From positions 5,022,001 to 5,086,000 of the forward strand of contig NZ_CP121261.1 of NCBI RefSeq assembly GCF_029637605.1: a stretch of 64,000 bases of DNA, given 5' to 3'. A program made the position numbers and the translations under genes. Below the pieces are notes generated by a model. It searched no databases, was not told the origin of the DNA, and was given only the letters and a program-made list of their open reading frames with translations. How positions within the stretch are numbered: the first letter of the stretch is position 1; each line of letters begins with the position of its first letter. The DNA is from Achromobacter spanius (GTDB lineage: Bacteria > Pseudomonadota > Gammaproteobacteria > Burkholderiales > Burkholderiaceae_B). Shown here in pieces: positions 23,175-33,315 of the stretch.

Positions 23175-24425
23175 CTACGCCAGCGCGAAAGCGGATGGGT
23201 CCACGGCGGGGTCGCGACCCCGCATCAAATCCGCCAAGACCCGCGCGCTACCCAAGGCCAGCGTAAAGCCCAGGCCGCCGTGGCCGGTGTTCAGCCACAG
23301 GTTGCGGTAGGGCGTGGCGCCGATCAGCGGCTTGCCGTCTGGCCGGGCCGGCCGCAGCCCCGCCCAGGCGCTCGGCGCGCCTTCGGGCTTCAGGCCAGGA
23401 AAGAACTGCGCCACGTCGCGCTCCAGGCTGCGCACGCGCTGCGCGTCCACGCCCGCGCCACCCGTTCCAATATCCACCATGCCCGCCACGCGCAGCCGCT
23501 GCCCCAGCCGCGCATACACCACCTTGCGCCGGATATCGCTGATGCTGGCGGTGGGCGCCACGCTGTCCGGCGTCAGCGTATAGGTCAGGCTGTAGCCCTT
23601 TAGCGGATAGATGCCCAGGTTCAAGCCCAGCGGCCGCGCCAGCGCTTGCGCGCCCATGCCGCTGGCGAGCACGAAGTGGTCGGCTTCCAGGTCGCCGGCC
23701 GTCGTGGCGGCGCCCATCACGCGGCCGTGTTCGCGGCGCAGCGTGTCGACCCGTGTGTTGAAGTGAAAGCGCACGGGGTCGGGCGCGGCGCGCAGGATGC
23801 GTTCCAGTTCGGTACACAGCCGTTGGCAATCACCGGCGTCTTCGGTGGGGGTATAGAGCGCGCCCTGGATGCTTGCGCCGATCCCGGCCAGCGCGGGCTC
23901 CATCTCGAGGCAGGCGCGGGTGTCCATCACCCGTTGCTCGCAGCCCAGGCCGGCCAGGTAGTCGCGTTGCGCCAGCGCCTGCCGATAGGCGTCGGCATCC
24001 TGGTAGACCAGCAGTTTTCCCGCCGTGGCAAAGTCAAAGTCGGGTTGTTCATCACGCACCAGCGCGTGTACGCACAAGCGGCTGTACATGCCCAAGGCCA
24101 GCAGTTCGCGCGTGGTTTCGCGGTTCTTGGCGCGCGTGCAGGCGCGTAGGAAAGCCAGGCTCCAGCGCCATTGATCGGGATCCAGCCGGGGGCGAAAGCG
24201 CAGCGGCGCATCCTGGGCCAGCAGCCAGGACGGCAGCTTGGGCAACACGGCGGGGTCGGCCAGCGGGGCGACAAAGCTATAGCTCAGTTGCGCGCCGTTG
24301 GCCATGCTGGTGGCCTGGCCCGGGCCGGACCCCGCGTCCACGACCGTCACGCGATGGCCCTCGCGATGCAGGAAGTAGGCGGTGGCCATGCCGACCACGC
24401 CCGCGCCGATGACAACGATGTGCAT
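23175..24425 (-). CDS. D-amino-acid dehydrogenase-like FAD oxidoreductase
   Basis: DadA-type flavoprotein that deaminates D-amino acids to 2-oxo acids, delivering electrons to the respiratory chain. 416 residues. The N-terminal FAD-binding fold is plain (IVVIGAGVVGMATAYFLHRE), with VTVVDAGSGPGQATSMANGA as the DadA-type second block and a C-terminal GLRPARPDGKPLIG followed by NTGHGGLGFTLALGS. Last gene of the minus-strand operon. It lies about 100 bp after the deacylase, whose product would be a free D-amino acid, so a deacylate-then-oxidise route fits. Housekeeping DadA would normally sit with alanine racemase, which is not seen. Confidence 0.88.
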   Translation of the reverse strand: MHIVVIGAGVVGMATAYFLHREGHRVTVVDAGSGPGQATSMANGAQLSYSFVAPLADPAVLPKLPSWLLAQDAPLRFRPRLDPDQWRWSLAFLRACTRAKNRETTRELLALGMYSRLCVHALVRDEQPDFDFATAGKLLVYQDADAYRQALAQRDYLAGLGCEQRVMDTRACLEMEPALAGIGASIQGALYTPTEDAGDCQRLCTELERILRAAPDPVRFHFNTRVDTLRREHGRVMGAATTAGDLEADHFVLASGMGAQALARPLGLNLGIYPLKGYSLTYTLTPDSVAPTASISDIRRKVVYARLGQRLRVAGMVDIGTGGAGVDAQRVRSLERDVAQFFPGLKPEGAPSAWAGLRPARPDGKPLIGATPYRNLWLNTGHGGLGFTLALGSARVLADLMRGRDPAVDPSAFALA

Positions 24426-24494
24426 GATGCTCCAGGAAAGCCGCCGCGCGCCGAGGGCGCGGCGTTCAGGGTTGCTTTGTGCGATTTGCCTTTT

Positions 24495-24525
24495 GCTATT
24501 CGCTATTCGCTATTCGTTATTCGCT
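24495..24525. repeat. 7-bp tandem repeat (GCTATTC)
   Basis: Three perfect copies of GCTATTC, one GTTATTC and a partial copy, directly abutting the stop codon of the deacylase gene and inside the deacylase-dadA spacer. The AT-rich composition contrasts with the flanking genes. Confidence 0.8.
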
Positions 24526-26043
24526 TCACGTAGCGCTTGCGTTACAGGCCGCCCAGGCCGGCGTTTCGAAACCGGGGGCGGCGCGCTCGTCGCCGCGCAG
24601 CAGGCGGCCCGGGCGGGCGCCCGTGGGTGCGCCGCCTTCTTCAACCAGTTGGCCATTGACCAGCACCGCGTGGATGCCGGTGGACGGCAGCGTCGGTTCG
24701 GCAAAGCTGGCCAGGTCGGCGACGGTGGCGGCGTCGAACACCACCACGTCGGCATAGCAGCCGGCACGCAGCACGCCGCGATCCTTCAAGCCGAATTGCG
24801 CGGCGGTCAGGCTCGTCATGCGGCGCACGGCTTCCTCCAGGCCCAGCACACGCATCTCACGCACGTAGCGCGCCAGCACGCGCGAAAACGCGCCCCACAA
24901 GCGAGGGTGCGGGCGCTGGTCATGCGGCAGGCCGTCTGACCCGATCATGACGCTGCCATGCCCGATGACCCGCTTGACGTCGGCTTCGTCCATCGAAAAA
25001 TAAATGGCGCCGCCCGGCGACAGTTCTTCGGCCAGGCGGGTGGGGTCTTTCCCTTCGCGCGCGGCCAGTTCGCGCAGGTCCACGCCCTGGATTTCCGGGC
25101 GTGTCTGCGACCATGTGACGATGATTTTTTCGCCGGCCGCCACGCGGCGCGGTTCCAGAATGGTGGAGGACGCCGCGTAGGGGTAGACGTCCATGCCCAG
25201 CGGCTGGTCGGCGCGCACGCGGTCAAACAGCGCCAGCGTTTGCGCGGTGCGGCCGTGGTTGTGCTTGCCGGTGACCTTGTGGTGCGACAGGATGGCCGGC
25301 ACGTCGGCCGCGCGGCCAATCAGGAAAGCTTCTTCCATGGCATCGCAAACGTGGTCGGCTTCGTCGCGCAGGTGGGTGGTGTACAGGCCGCGCCAGGCTG
25401 ACAAGGGCTCGGCCACGCCGATCACTTCCTCGGTGCTGGCATGCATGGCGGTGGGGTAGTACAGGCCCGTGGACAGGCCCGCGGCACCGGCCGCCATGGC
25501 CTCGTCCAGCGCGCGCCGCATGGCGGCGATCTCGCCCTTGTCGGCCGGGCGGTCCAGCCGGTCCATGGCGGATACGCGCAAACTGGAATGGCCCACCAGC
25601 GCCAGGCTGTTGACGGCGGCGGGCGTGTCGGTAAGCGCGTCGGCGTAGTCCTGCATGCGGGCGTAGAGTTCGCCCGTGTGCTTGGCCAGCAGGTTCAGCG
25701 GGGGCGGCACCACATCGCCCGGCGCGCGCACCGGCGCCAGGCTGATGCCGCAGTTGCCGGTGACGACGGTGGTGATGCCCTGGCTGACTTTGGGTCGCAT
25801 CAGCGGCGTGCCCAGCAACGCGCGGTCATCGTGGGTATGGCAATCGATAAAGCCCGGTGACACCACCTTGCCGGTGGCGTCCAGGCGACGCCGCGCGCGC
25901 CATTGCGCGCCGTCGCCAATGGCCGCGATGCGCTCGCCCTGGATGGCGATGTCGGCGCGGCGGGCGGGTCCGCCCAAACCGTCGGCGACCTGGCCGCCTG
26001 TGATGATGATGTCGTATTCCTGCGGGTCAAGATGCGCGGGCAT
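24526..26043 (-). CDS. N-acyl-D-amino-acid deacylase (D-aminoacylase)
   Basis: Amidohydrolase that releases free D-amino acids from N-acyl-D-amino acids; cytoplasmic zinc enzyme. The start chosen is ATG 26043 (MPAHLDPQEYDIIITGG), 7 bp after the TetR stop, giving 505 residues. The longer frame from 26106 overlaps TetR. Metal-site segments are all present: FIDCHTHDDRALL, VTGNCGISLAP, GLYTTHLRDEAD, ILSHHKVTGKHNHGRT and the family-specific GSDGLPHDQRPHPRLWG. A C-terminal strand (CYADVVVFDAATV) closes the barrel. In its operon it stands between a TetR regulator and a DadA-like oxidase. The acyl group and amino acid accepted cannot be read from sequence. Confidence 0.92.
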   Translation of the reverse strand: MPAHLDPQEYDIIITGGQVADGLGGPARRADIAIQGERIAAIGDGAQWRARRRLDATGKVVSPGFIDCHTHDDRALLGTPLMRPKVSQGITTVVTGNCGISLAPVRAPGDVVPPPLNLLAKHTGELYARMQDYADALTDTPAAVNSLALVGHSSLRVSAMDRLDRPADKGEIAAMRRALDEAMAAGAAGLSTGLYYPTAMHASTEEVIGVAEPLSAWRGLYTTHLRDEADHVCDAMEEAFLIGRAADVPAILSHHKVTGKHNHGRTAQTLALFDRVRADQPLGMDVYPYAASSTILEPRRVAAGEKIIVTWSQTRPEIQGVDLRELAAREGKDPTRLAEELSPGGAIYFSMDEADVKRVIGHGSVMIGSDGLPHDQRPHPRLWGAFSRVLARYVREMRVLGLEEAVRRMTSLTAAQFGLKDRGVLRAGCYADVVVFDAATVADLASFAEPTLPSTGIHAVLVNGQLVEEGGAPTGARPGRLLRGDERAAPGFETPAWAACNASAT

Positions 26044-26050
26044 GTAGGAC

Positions 26051-26713
26051 TCAGGTGGGGGGATCGGCGGCCGGCGGTTTGCCGCGCCGCGCCTCCAGGT
26101 TGGCAAGGGATTCGGTATTCAGGGGGTCGGGCAAGCCACGGGCCACCAGGTGTTCCAGTGCGGCGCTGATCCGTTCCCAACCTTCAGGCGTGCGCAGCGG
26201 CACGCCCAGGAAATGGGATTCGGTCTTGGCGCGCAGCATCAGGTACAGCACGCCGGCCAACATCACGCTGACTGTCGCGGGCATGTCGACGTCGGGCGCC
26301 AGGCCGTCCAGGCGGTCGATGAAGCCGCGCGCCGCGCGTTCGCGCCGTTCGGCCAATGGCGCGGACACCTCGTTGCGTTCTATCAATTCCCAGCGGCGTA
26401 CTTCGCGCAGGGTTTCATTGCCGGCCAGCGCGTCGATCTGCGCGCGCAGCATGGACAGCACCAGTTCCGCGGGCGTGCGCTGGCTGGATTCATCTTCCGC
26501 CAGCAGGCCGGGGTTGCGTGTCCAGAAATCTTGTTCCTGCATCCAGGCCAGCATCAGGCCGGGCATGCCGTCGAAGTAGCGGTAGATAAGCTCTTTGCTG
26601 ACCCCCGCGCGTTTGGCGATGGCGTTGATGCCTACCCCGCCCATGCCTGTTTCCAGGATCTGGGCTTCCAGCGCTTGCAGGATCAGTCTTTCGGTATTTT
26701 CGCGGCGGGACAT
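26051..26713 (-). CDS. TetR-family transcriptional regulator
   Basis: 220 residues. The N-terminal HTH is clear: INAIAKRAGVSKELIYRYF at about residues 28-46, preceded by the helix RLILQALEAQILETG. The remaining helical part would form the ligand pocket and dimer interface. It is encoded inside the operon it may control, 3 bp after the gene of unknown function and 7 bp before the deacylase. It is the best candidate to bind the two palindromes at 21990-22011 and 32068-32093. That assignment is inference from position, since the operators are not next to this gene. Confidence 0.9.
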   Translation of the reverse strand: MSRRENTERLILQALEAQILETGMGGVGINAIAKRAGVSKELIYRYFDGMPGLMLAWMQEQDFWTRNPGLLAEDESSQRTPAELVLSMLRAQIDALAGNETLREVRRWELIERNEVSAPLAERRERAARGFIDRLDGLAPDVDMPATVSVMLAGVLYLMLRAKTESHFLGVPLRTPEGWERISAALEHLVARGLPDPLNTESLANLEARRGKPPAADPPT

Positions 26714-26716
26714 GGC

Positions 26717-27628
26717 TTATTCCTTTATGACGATAAGGAAGCGGGCAGGGTCCGGCACGCCGGTCACTTGCCCGTCAGCCAGGTCGGCAATAAGTTCGCT
26801 GACGGTATGGCCGATTAGCCTTCCATCTTGCCAGACTTCGCTGCCCAGGTAGACCACATTCGCACGCCTTGGATTCAGGGGCCATGAAGGGTCGGCGTGT
26901 TCGATGGCAAGAATGCGGCCGTGGGCGTCCACCTGCACGCGGTCATGGGACGCGAGGGTGATCGGCGTTGCCGCATGCAGGCTCAGGGCGCGGTAGGAAG
27001 CGGGCTCACCGGTCAAGGCGCACCAGGCCAGGTCCGCCATGGCGTGGGCCAGCGGCGCGCACGGATAAATGGAGTTGTGCAGCACCGCGACGCGGCAGTC
27101 GCCGTTGGCGCGATGGGCCATGCCGTGGTCGGGCCGGCGCGATACGCGGCGGGTATTGCCCCAGCCCAATTCGCCCGTGGCGGACAGCGCGATCAGGCCC
27201 GCATCGATTTCCGGATGCGCGTGCAGCACCTGCGCGACGGCGTCGGCGGGCGTGGCGCCGTCGGCCATGCGTTGCAGCGCGGCAAGATTCAGCGGCACGC
27301 CGTCCGCACCGGGCCGGTTGGGCAGGCGGTGGCCGGTCACCAGCCCTACCCCATCGGCGCCGGGCAGGAACTGCACCAGGGGTTCGGGGCGGTCAGGACC
27401 GCTTTCGATCAAGGCCGCGCGCGGCGCGCGCAGCCAGGCCGGCGGCAAGTCCAGCGCGGTGACGCCGCCGCGCTGGCATGACGTGTGGTGCACGCGGCCA
27501 TCGTCGTCCATCACGGCAAACACCGCGAAGCCGCCGATGGCGCCGTGGCCCATCAACTCGGCCGCCAGCGCCGCCGTGCGCACCGCCGCGCCCGCATCCC
27601 GTCCCGAAGCCGCTACGCCTATGGTCAT
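26717..27628 (-). CDS. Unknown protein in the D-amino-acid operon (possibly DUF6963)
   Basis: 303 residues, no signal peptide or membrane segment. It opens MTIGVAASGRDAGAAVRTAAL and contains GAIGGFAVFAVMDDDGRV, EIDAGLIALSATGELGWGN and a C-terminal SEVWQDGRLIGHTVSELI. I do not recognise it firmly. The layout recalls Ntn-hydrolase-like proteins and I weakly associate it with a family of unknown function (DUF6963). It is packed 3 bp from both neighbours, so it is surely part of the transport and catabolism operon. A role in processing the imported compound before deacylation is possible; no catalytic residue can be named. Confidence 0.6.
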   Translation of the reverse strand: MTIGVAASGRDAGAAVRTAALAAELMGHGAIGGFAVFAVMDDDGRVHHTSCQRGGVTALDLPPAWLRAPRAALIESGPDRPEPLVQFLPGADGVGLVTGHRLPNRPGADGVPLNLAALQRMADGATPADAVAQVLHAHPEIDAGLIALSATGELGWGNTRRVSRRPDHGMAHRANGDCRVAVLHNSIYPCAPLAHAMADLAWCALTGEPASYRALSLHAATPITLASHDRVQVDAHGRILAIEHADPSWPLNPRRANVVYLGSEVWQDGRLIGHTVSELIADLADGQVTGVPDPARFLIVIKE

Positions 27629-27631
27629 TGG

Positions 27632-28531
27632 CTAGTCCGTATTGCTCGTCACGGGGTCGACGATGTTCAGGTTGGTGATGAAGCGCTGGAACAGCATGGC
27701 CAACGCCAACGGGGGCAGGGCGGCCAGCATGCTGGCGGCGGCGAACAGGCCCAGGTCGGCGCGAAAGCCCGGCATCAATGGTGACAAGCCCAGCAGCGAG
27801 GCCGACAAGGTTTGCGCCGACGTGCCGCCCGTCAACACGATGGCGAACAGCAGGTCGTTCCAGCCCACCAGGAAGGCGATGATGAAGGCGGCGGCAATGC
27901 CCGGCATGGCCATGGGCAAGGTCACGTGGCGCAGCATCTGCCAGCGCGTGCAGCCGTCCATGCGCGCGGCGCGTTCGATCTCGACGGGCAGCGACGCGAA
28001 GTAGCCCATCAGCACCCACGACAGCAGCGGGATCACGGCGGTCAGGTACACGACCCACAGACCGAACAGGCTGCCCGCCAGGCCGATGGCGGCAAAGAAC
28101 ACGTAGTACGGAATCAGCAAGGCTATCGGGGGCAGCGTGCGCGAAGCCAGTAGCACGTACAGCAGCGGACCCTTGAACGGAAATTCAAAACGGCCCAGCA
28201 CATAGCCCGCCAGCGTGGCGATGGCCGTGCCGGCGGCAGCGGCCGGCAGCGCCACCAGTGCGCTGTTCACAAAGCCGGTCATGATGGCCTTGGTCTGCCC
28301 GCCGAAGATCGAGTCCGACGTGGACAGGCCCAGCACGCGCAGATAGTTGTCGAACGTGAATCCGCCCGCGTTGTGCGCCACGCCCATGATGATGGCGGAC
28401 TCGTCCATGAAGGACGCCTTCAGCGTCCAGTACAACGGGAACAGGCTCCAGAACGCGACCAGGGCCACGCCCGCCCCGACCAGCCAGGGGCGCCAGCCTT
28501 CGCCGGTGACTTTCGCGGCATCATTGCGCAT
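27632..28531 (-). CDS. ABC transporter permease, CUT1 type (MalG/UgpE-like)
   Basis: Inner-membrane permease of a carbohydrate-type ABC importer, 299 residues with about six membrane segments (first: VGAGVALVAFWSLFPLYWTL). The ATPase-coupling EAA loop is visible as IERAARMDGCTRWQMLRHVTLPMAMPG (segment split here: IERAARMDG, then HVTLPMAMPG). It overlaps the preceding permease gene by 11 bp. The CUT1 family usually moves sugars or glycerol phosphates; here its neighbours act on N-acyl-D-amino acids. Confidence 0.92.
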   Translation of the reverse strand: MRNDAAKVTGEGWRPWLVGAGVALVAFWSLFPLYWTLKASFMDESAIIMGVAHNAGGFTFDNYLRVLGLSTSDSIFGGQTKAIMTGFVNSALVALPAAAAGTAIATLAGYVLGRFEFPFKGPLLYVLLASRTLPPIALLIPYYVFFAAIGLAGSLFGLWVVYLTAVIPLLSWVLMGYFASLPVEIERAARMDGCTRWQMLRHVTLPMAMPGIAAAFIIAFLVGWNDLLFAIVLTGGTSAQTLSASLLGLSPLMPGFRADLGLFAAASMLAALPPLALAMLFQRFITNLNIVDPVTSNTD

Positions 28532-29461
28532 GGGCGGCTCCTTGGGGGCGCTTCTTGCGGATCAGCATGAAGTAGGCGGTGGCCAGCAGCAGCGACAACA
28601 CGGTCAGCAAAAAGGCCGCCGCCGACGCCAGCCCATACTTCGAGAATTCAAAGTTGTAGCGGAAGATCAGCAAGGGCAGGATCTGCGTGGACGTGCCCGG
28701 CCCGCCGCGCGTCAGCGAGAACAACAGGTCGAACTGGCGCACGGCTTCCACCGTCATCACCACCAGCACGATCAGCGTGGTGTGTTTCAGATGCGGCAAG
28801 GTGATGTGCCGGAAGCGCGACAGCGGCCCCGCGCCATCCACGCGCGCCGCGCGGTACAGATCGCGCGGAATCGTCTGCAACGCCGCCAGATAAAAGAAGC
28901 TGCCCAACGGCGCGATATGCCAGACAAACGCCAGCGCCACCCAGAACAGCGCCCAGTCGCTGGCCAGCCACACGGTGGCCGCATTGGCCAGACCCAGCGG
29001 CGCCAGCAGGCCGGTCAGCGCGCCGAAGCTGGGGTTGAGCAGGAACGAAAACACGGTGGCCGTCACCACCTGGGACATGGCCCAGGGCAAGAGCGCCAGG
29101 CCGCGCACCAGACCGCGCATCGGCATCTCTTCGTTCAGCACCAGCGCAATACCCAGCGCGGCAACGAAGGAACCCACCACGCACATCGCCACGAAACCCA
29201 GGCTGCGCCAGATGGCGTCGATGACGGCGGGGTCGGACATCACCTCGCCGTAGAGCGCCGTGCCCACGAATTCCTCGGTACGCAAGATGGCGTTGGTGTC
29301 GTGCAGGCTGAGCCAGAATGAATAGCCCAGCGGTACGCCGATGATCAGCGTGTTCAGCGCGTACACCGCCACGATGACCGTCAGCGCAAAGCTCAGGTCC
29401 GACATTTCGCGGCCGCCCTGGCGCGCGGCGGCGGGGCGGGCGGGTGACAAGCTGGCGGCGC

Positions 29462-29465
<4 letters not shown>
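28521..29465 (-). CDS. ABC transporter permease, CUT1 type (MalF/UgpA-like)
   Basis: First permease of the same importer. The start chosen is GTG 29465, overlapping the ATPase stop by GTGA and giving 314 residues (VSAASLSPARPAAARQGG). The longer frame to 29624 runs through the ATPase gene and is rejected; the internal ATG before SDLSFALTV is an alternative. Six membrane segments follow, with the EAA loop LYRAARVDGAGPLSRFRHIT before the fourth. Gene order binding protein-ATPase-permease-permease, all overlapping or nearly so, supports one complex. Confidence 0.91.
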
Positions 29466-30583
<1,118 letters not shown>

Positions 30584-30584
30584 A

Positions 30585-32006
30585 TCAGCTCCGCTTCAGG
30601 ATCTTGGCGTACTTCTTGTAGAGCGCGTCCCAACGGGCACGCAGCTCGGTGGCGACTTGCGCGGGCGTCTTCGAGCCCTTGATCAGCAGGTCCTGCGCAA
30701 TCATCTCGTGCATGGCGGTATCCCATTCCTGATACCAGGGTGCCTTCAGGATGTGCGCGGCCACCGCTTTCTCGCGGCCTTGGAAGAGCCACTGATAGAC
30801 CTGTTCGGCTTGCGGCGGGTACATCCACTTCATGATGGCGGCGCGGCTGTCCGGGTCGCGGTAGAGCTCGGGAAACGGCACTTCCAGATTGGCCTTGGCG
30901 ATCCAGTTCTTGTGCGTGGTGAGTTGGCCGGCCTTGTCGCGGTAGCCGAAGTACTTCACCAGTTCCCACAGCGCGGCCTGCTCGGCGTCGCTGCGCTTGC
31001 GGGTCGACATGCACAGCAGCGCGTGGCCCACCAGCACGGTGTCGTGCGTGGCGCCCGGCACCACCGGGTTGTAGCTGGAATACGCGGCAATCTGGCTTTT
31101 GGCGGGGTCGTTGTAGTTGAAGCTGTAGTAGTCGATGTTCAGGTGAAAGGCGTGCTGGCCCTTCATCCACGAGCTGGACGTTTCGGTGCCTGACCAGGTC
31201 AGCACGGCGCGTTGCACCAGTTCGTCGTCCCACCAGCGCTTCCAGTCCGTCAGCACTTTCACCAGGGGCGTGTCGGCGTTGAAGGTGGCGCGCAACTCGT
31301 CGTCCACAAAGCGTTCGCCTTCGGCAAAGCACTGCGCGATCAAGGCCCAGGGCAGGCCGGTCCAGGCGTTGTACCAGGGCATCAGCAAGGGGTGTTCGGA
31401 CAGGCCCTTTTTCTTGATTTCGCGCGCCTGCTTTTCCACCGTGGCCCAGTCCTGCGGGTAGTCCGCCGCGTTGGCCGTGCCGCCGAAACCGGCCTCGCCC
31501 AGCATCTTCTCGTTGCGGAACAACGCGAAGGGGCCGCCGTTGTAATAGGTCAGGCCCAAGTAGCGGCCGTCGGTGGCGCGGGCGTCGTCAACAATGCCGG
31601 GGAACATCTGCTTCTGGATGTCGGCCAGCCCGGGCATGTCGTCAATTGGCCTGATCCAGCCCGCCGCATACCAGCGCGATGCCTGGCCGCGCTGCGCGTA
31701 GAACATGTCCAGCGGCGCTCGGGCGGCCAACTGGGTTTCGAGCACGGCAGCGTAGTCGCCGGGGATGGGAGATAGGTTGACCGGCACGCCGCTTTCCTGC
31801 GTGAAGCGCGTGGCGCCCTGCTGCACGATTTCGCTGCCCCAGGGCCAGAAGGCGAAGGTCAGGGGCGAGACGGGTTGCGCCAACCCCGGCAAGGGCCAGC
31901 CAGCGGCCGCCAGCCCGGCCGCGCCAGCCAGCCCTGCGGCGCCGCGCAAGAGAAAGTCGCGGCGGGCCGGATTGGCATCGCCTTCAAAGGGGGAACGCTG
32001 GGGCAT
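30585..32006 (-). CDS. Tat-exported ABC solute-binding protein, CUT1 type
   Basis: Periplasmic binding protein that determines importer specificity, 473 residues. The N-terminus carries a twin-arginine signal ([19 protein letters not shown]) with an AxA-like cleavage site near residue 43 (GLAQP). Family features follow: LTFAFWPWGSEIVQ at the mature start, YLGLTYYNGGPFALFRNEKM, and ADYPQDWATVEKQAREI. First gene of the eight-gene minus-strand operon, 62 bp downstream of operator B. Tat export is uncommon for this family and implies folding before export. The ligand is unknown; the operon context argues for an acylated D-amino acid or a conjugate rather than a simple sugar. Confidence 0.9.
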   Translation of the reverse strand: MPQRSPFEGDANPARRDFLLRGAAGLAGAAGLAAAGWPLPGLAQPVSPLTFAFWPWGSEIVQQGATRFTQESGVPVNLSPIPGDYAAVLETQLAARAPLDMFYAQRGQASRWYAAGWIRPIDDMPGLADIQKQMFPGIVDDARATDGRYLGLTYYNGGPFALFRNEKMLGEAGFGGTANAADYPQDWATVEKQAREIKKKGLSEHPLLMPWYNAWTGLPWALIAQCFAEGERFVDDELRATFNADTPLVKVLTDWKRWWDDELVQRAVLTWSGTETSSSWMKGQHAFHLNIDYYSFNYNDPAKSQIAAYSSYNPVVPGATHDTVLVGHALLCMSTRKRSDAEQAALWELVKYFGYRDKAGQLTTHKNWIAKANLEVPFPELYRDPDSRAAIMKWMYPPQAEQVYQWLFQGREKAVAAHILKAPWYQEWDTAMHEMIAQDLLIKGSKTPAQVATELRARWDALYKKYAKILKRS

Positions 32007-32067
32007 GCTGGACTTCCTTGTTGTGGGAACGACGACAAAGAGAGGGTGCAGCGACTGCGATTCAGAC

Positions 32068-32093
32068 GTAATGTGACTATGTGGTCACATTAC
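32068..32093 (-). promoter_or_regulatory. Palindromic operator B of the D-amino-acid operon
   Basis: GTAATGTGAC, 6-bp spacer, GTCACATTAC: perfect 10-bp arms, upstream of the binding-protein gene. Read on the minus strand the core is GTGACCACATAGTCAC, against GTGACCGCATGGTCAC at operator A. A TTGGAA lies just upstream on the minus strand, so the palindrome may lie between -35 and -10. The remainder of the 346-bp gap holds a terminator (32282-32319) and no gene. Confidence 0.75.
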
Positions 32094-32281
32094 GGATTCC
32101 AAGATATTGCTTTCGGCCTGAGGGCAGCAAGGGGGGAGTTTCCCTAGGGGGCAATGCGGCGACGGTGCATGCATGGGCGATGCAAGCTAAGGGCAAGCGG
32201 AACGCAACTAAAGCGCAATTGAAGTGCAACCGCGGCGCAAGTGGAACGTGGCGGTCAGGCAATCGAAGCGCAGGCGGAATG

Positions 32282-32319
32282 TAAAAACGCCGCGCCGTGG
32301 CAAGCACGGAACGCGGCGT
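32282..32319 (-). terminator. Rho-independent terminator after the Nudix/ThiE gene
   Basis: On the minus strand, arms ACGCCGCG and CGCGGCGT with inner arms CCGTG/CACGG form a strong hairpin followed at once by TTTTTA. It lies 34 bp past the Nudix/ThiE stop and separates that operon from the binding-protein operon promoter. Confidence 0.88.
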
Positions 32320-32352
32320 CTTGATGCAAACGGCCGAGTGATAGCGCGGGCG

Positions 32353-33315
32353 TCAGATCACCCCACGAATGCCGGCGATGCCGTGTGCGCCATGGCGTAG
32401 CGCGTGCGACACGGTCGTGGTCGACTGGCCGCCCAGCGCGAACACGGGGATGCCCGCATCACGGTTGCCCGCGACAAAGCCTTCCCAACCAAGCGTGGCC
32501 GCGCCGGGGTGGCTGGGCGTGTCCAGCACCGGCCCCAGCACCGCGAAGTCGGCCCCGAGTTCGCGGGCGTGCTCCACCTGCGCGTTGTCGTGCGCGGACA
32601 CGCCAACGAGCGCGCCAGTCGGCAGCTCGGGCCGCGCATGCAGGCGGGCCGCATCGGCCGTACGTAGGTGCACGCCGTCGGCTTCCTTCCACCATGCGGC
32701 GGGGTGTGCGCTATTGACCAGCACGCGCGCACCGGCGGCGCGGCAACGCTTGATCACCTGCTGCAAGACCTCGTGCAGCGAGCTTGCACCCGCGCCGTCC
32801 GGCCATTGCGGTTCACGAAATTGCACCAGCTTCACGCCACGCGCCAGCGCCGCTTCCAGGCGGCCCAGGAACGCGGCCACGCCCGCGCGCGAACCCATCG
32901 AACTGATGCCGTAGGTGGTGGGCAATTGCAGCCAACGCAACGGGGGCAGGGTGGCGGGCAAGAGGTCGCCGACCGACGCTGCGCGGGCGGGGTCCACCCA
33001 TTCCAGGCGCTGGTTCTCAAGCCCTTGCGGCTCGCCCTCCCACGCGGTCACGTGGCAGAACGCCAGGCGCACCGTGGTGTGCGGATACACGTGTACATAG
33101 GTCACCCATGGCCGCGACTGCGTCACGCGGATGCCCAACTCTTCCTGCAGTTCGCGGGCCAGCGCTTCCAGCACGGTTTCGCCCGGCTCCAGCTTGCCGC
33201 CCGGCAATTCCCACCAGCCCGACCACGGCTTGCCTTCGGGCCGCTGGCCCAGCAGCAGCATGCCATCGGGACGCAGGATCAAACCGGCGGCAACGTCAAC
33301 GATCTTCTCAGACAT
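32353..33315 (-). CDS. Nudix hydrolase fused to thiamine-phosphate-synthase-like domain
   Basis: Two-domain protein of 320 residues from ATG 33315. Residues 1-135 are a MutT-type Nudix hydrolase with the Nudix box GGKLEPGETVLEALARELQEELG; these enzymes hydrolyse oxidised nucleotides such as 8-oxo-dGTP. Residues 145-320 resemble ThiE/TenI (QFREPQWP, GADFAVLGPVLDTPSHPG, VFALGGQSTTT). Such MutT-ThiE fusions are known in proteobacteria; the second domain is not proven to make thiamine phosphate. It overlaps the stop of the upstream DUF815 ATPase by 8 bp, so the pair is coupled. The longer frame to 33567 lies within the ATPase gene and is rejected. Confidence 0.9.
   Translation of the reverse strand: MSEKIVDVAAGLILRPDGMLLLGQRPEGKPWSGWWELPGGKLEPGETVLEALARELQEELGIRVTQSRPWVTYVHVYPHTTVRLAFCHVTAWEGEPQGLENQRLEWVDPARAASVGDLLPATLPPLRWLQLPTTYGISSMGSRAGVAAFLGRLEAALARGVKLVQFREPQWPDGAGASSLHEVLQQVIKRCRAAGARVLVNSAHPAAWWKEADGVHLRTADAARLHARPELPTGALVGVSAHDNAQVEHARELGADFAVLGPVLDTPSHPGAATLGWEGFVAGNRDAGIPVFALGGQSTTTVSHALRHGAHGIAGIRGVI

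Noticed and set aside
32068..32093. CRP/FNR-type site (TGTGA ... TCACA) upstream of the binding-protein operon.
   Set aside because: The spacer between TGTGA and TCACA is 8, not 6 bp, and the matching palindrome at 21990 has AGTGA/TCACT, so GTGAC-N6-GTCAC fits both better.
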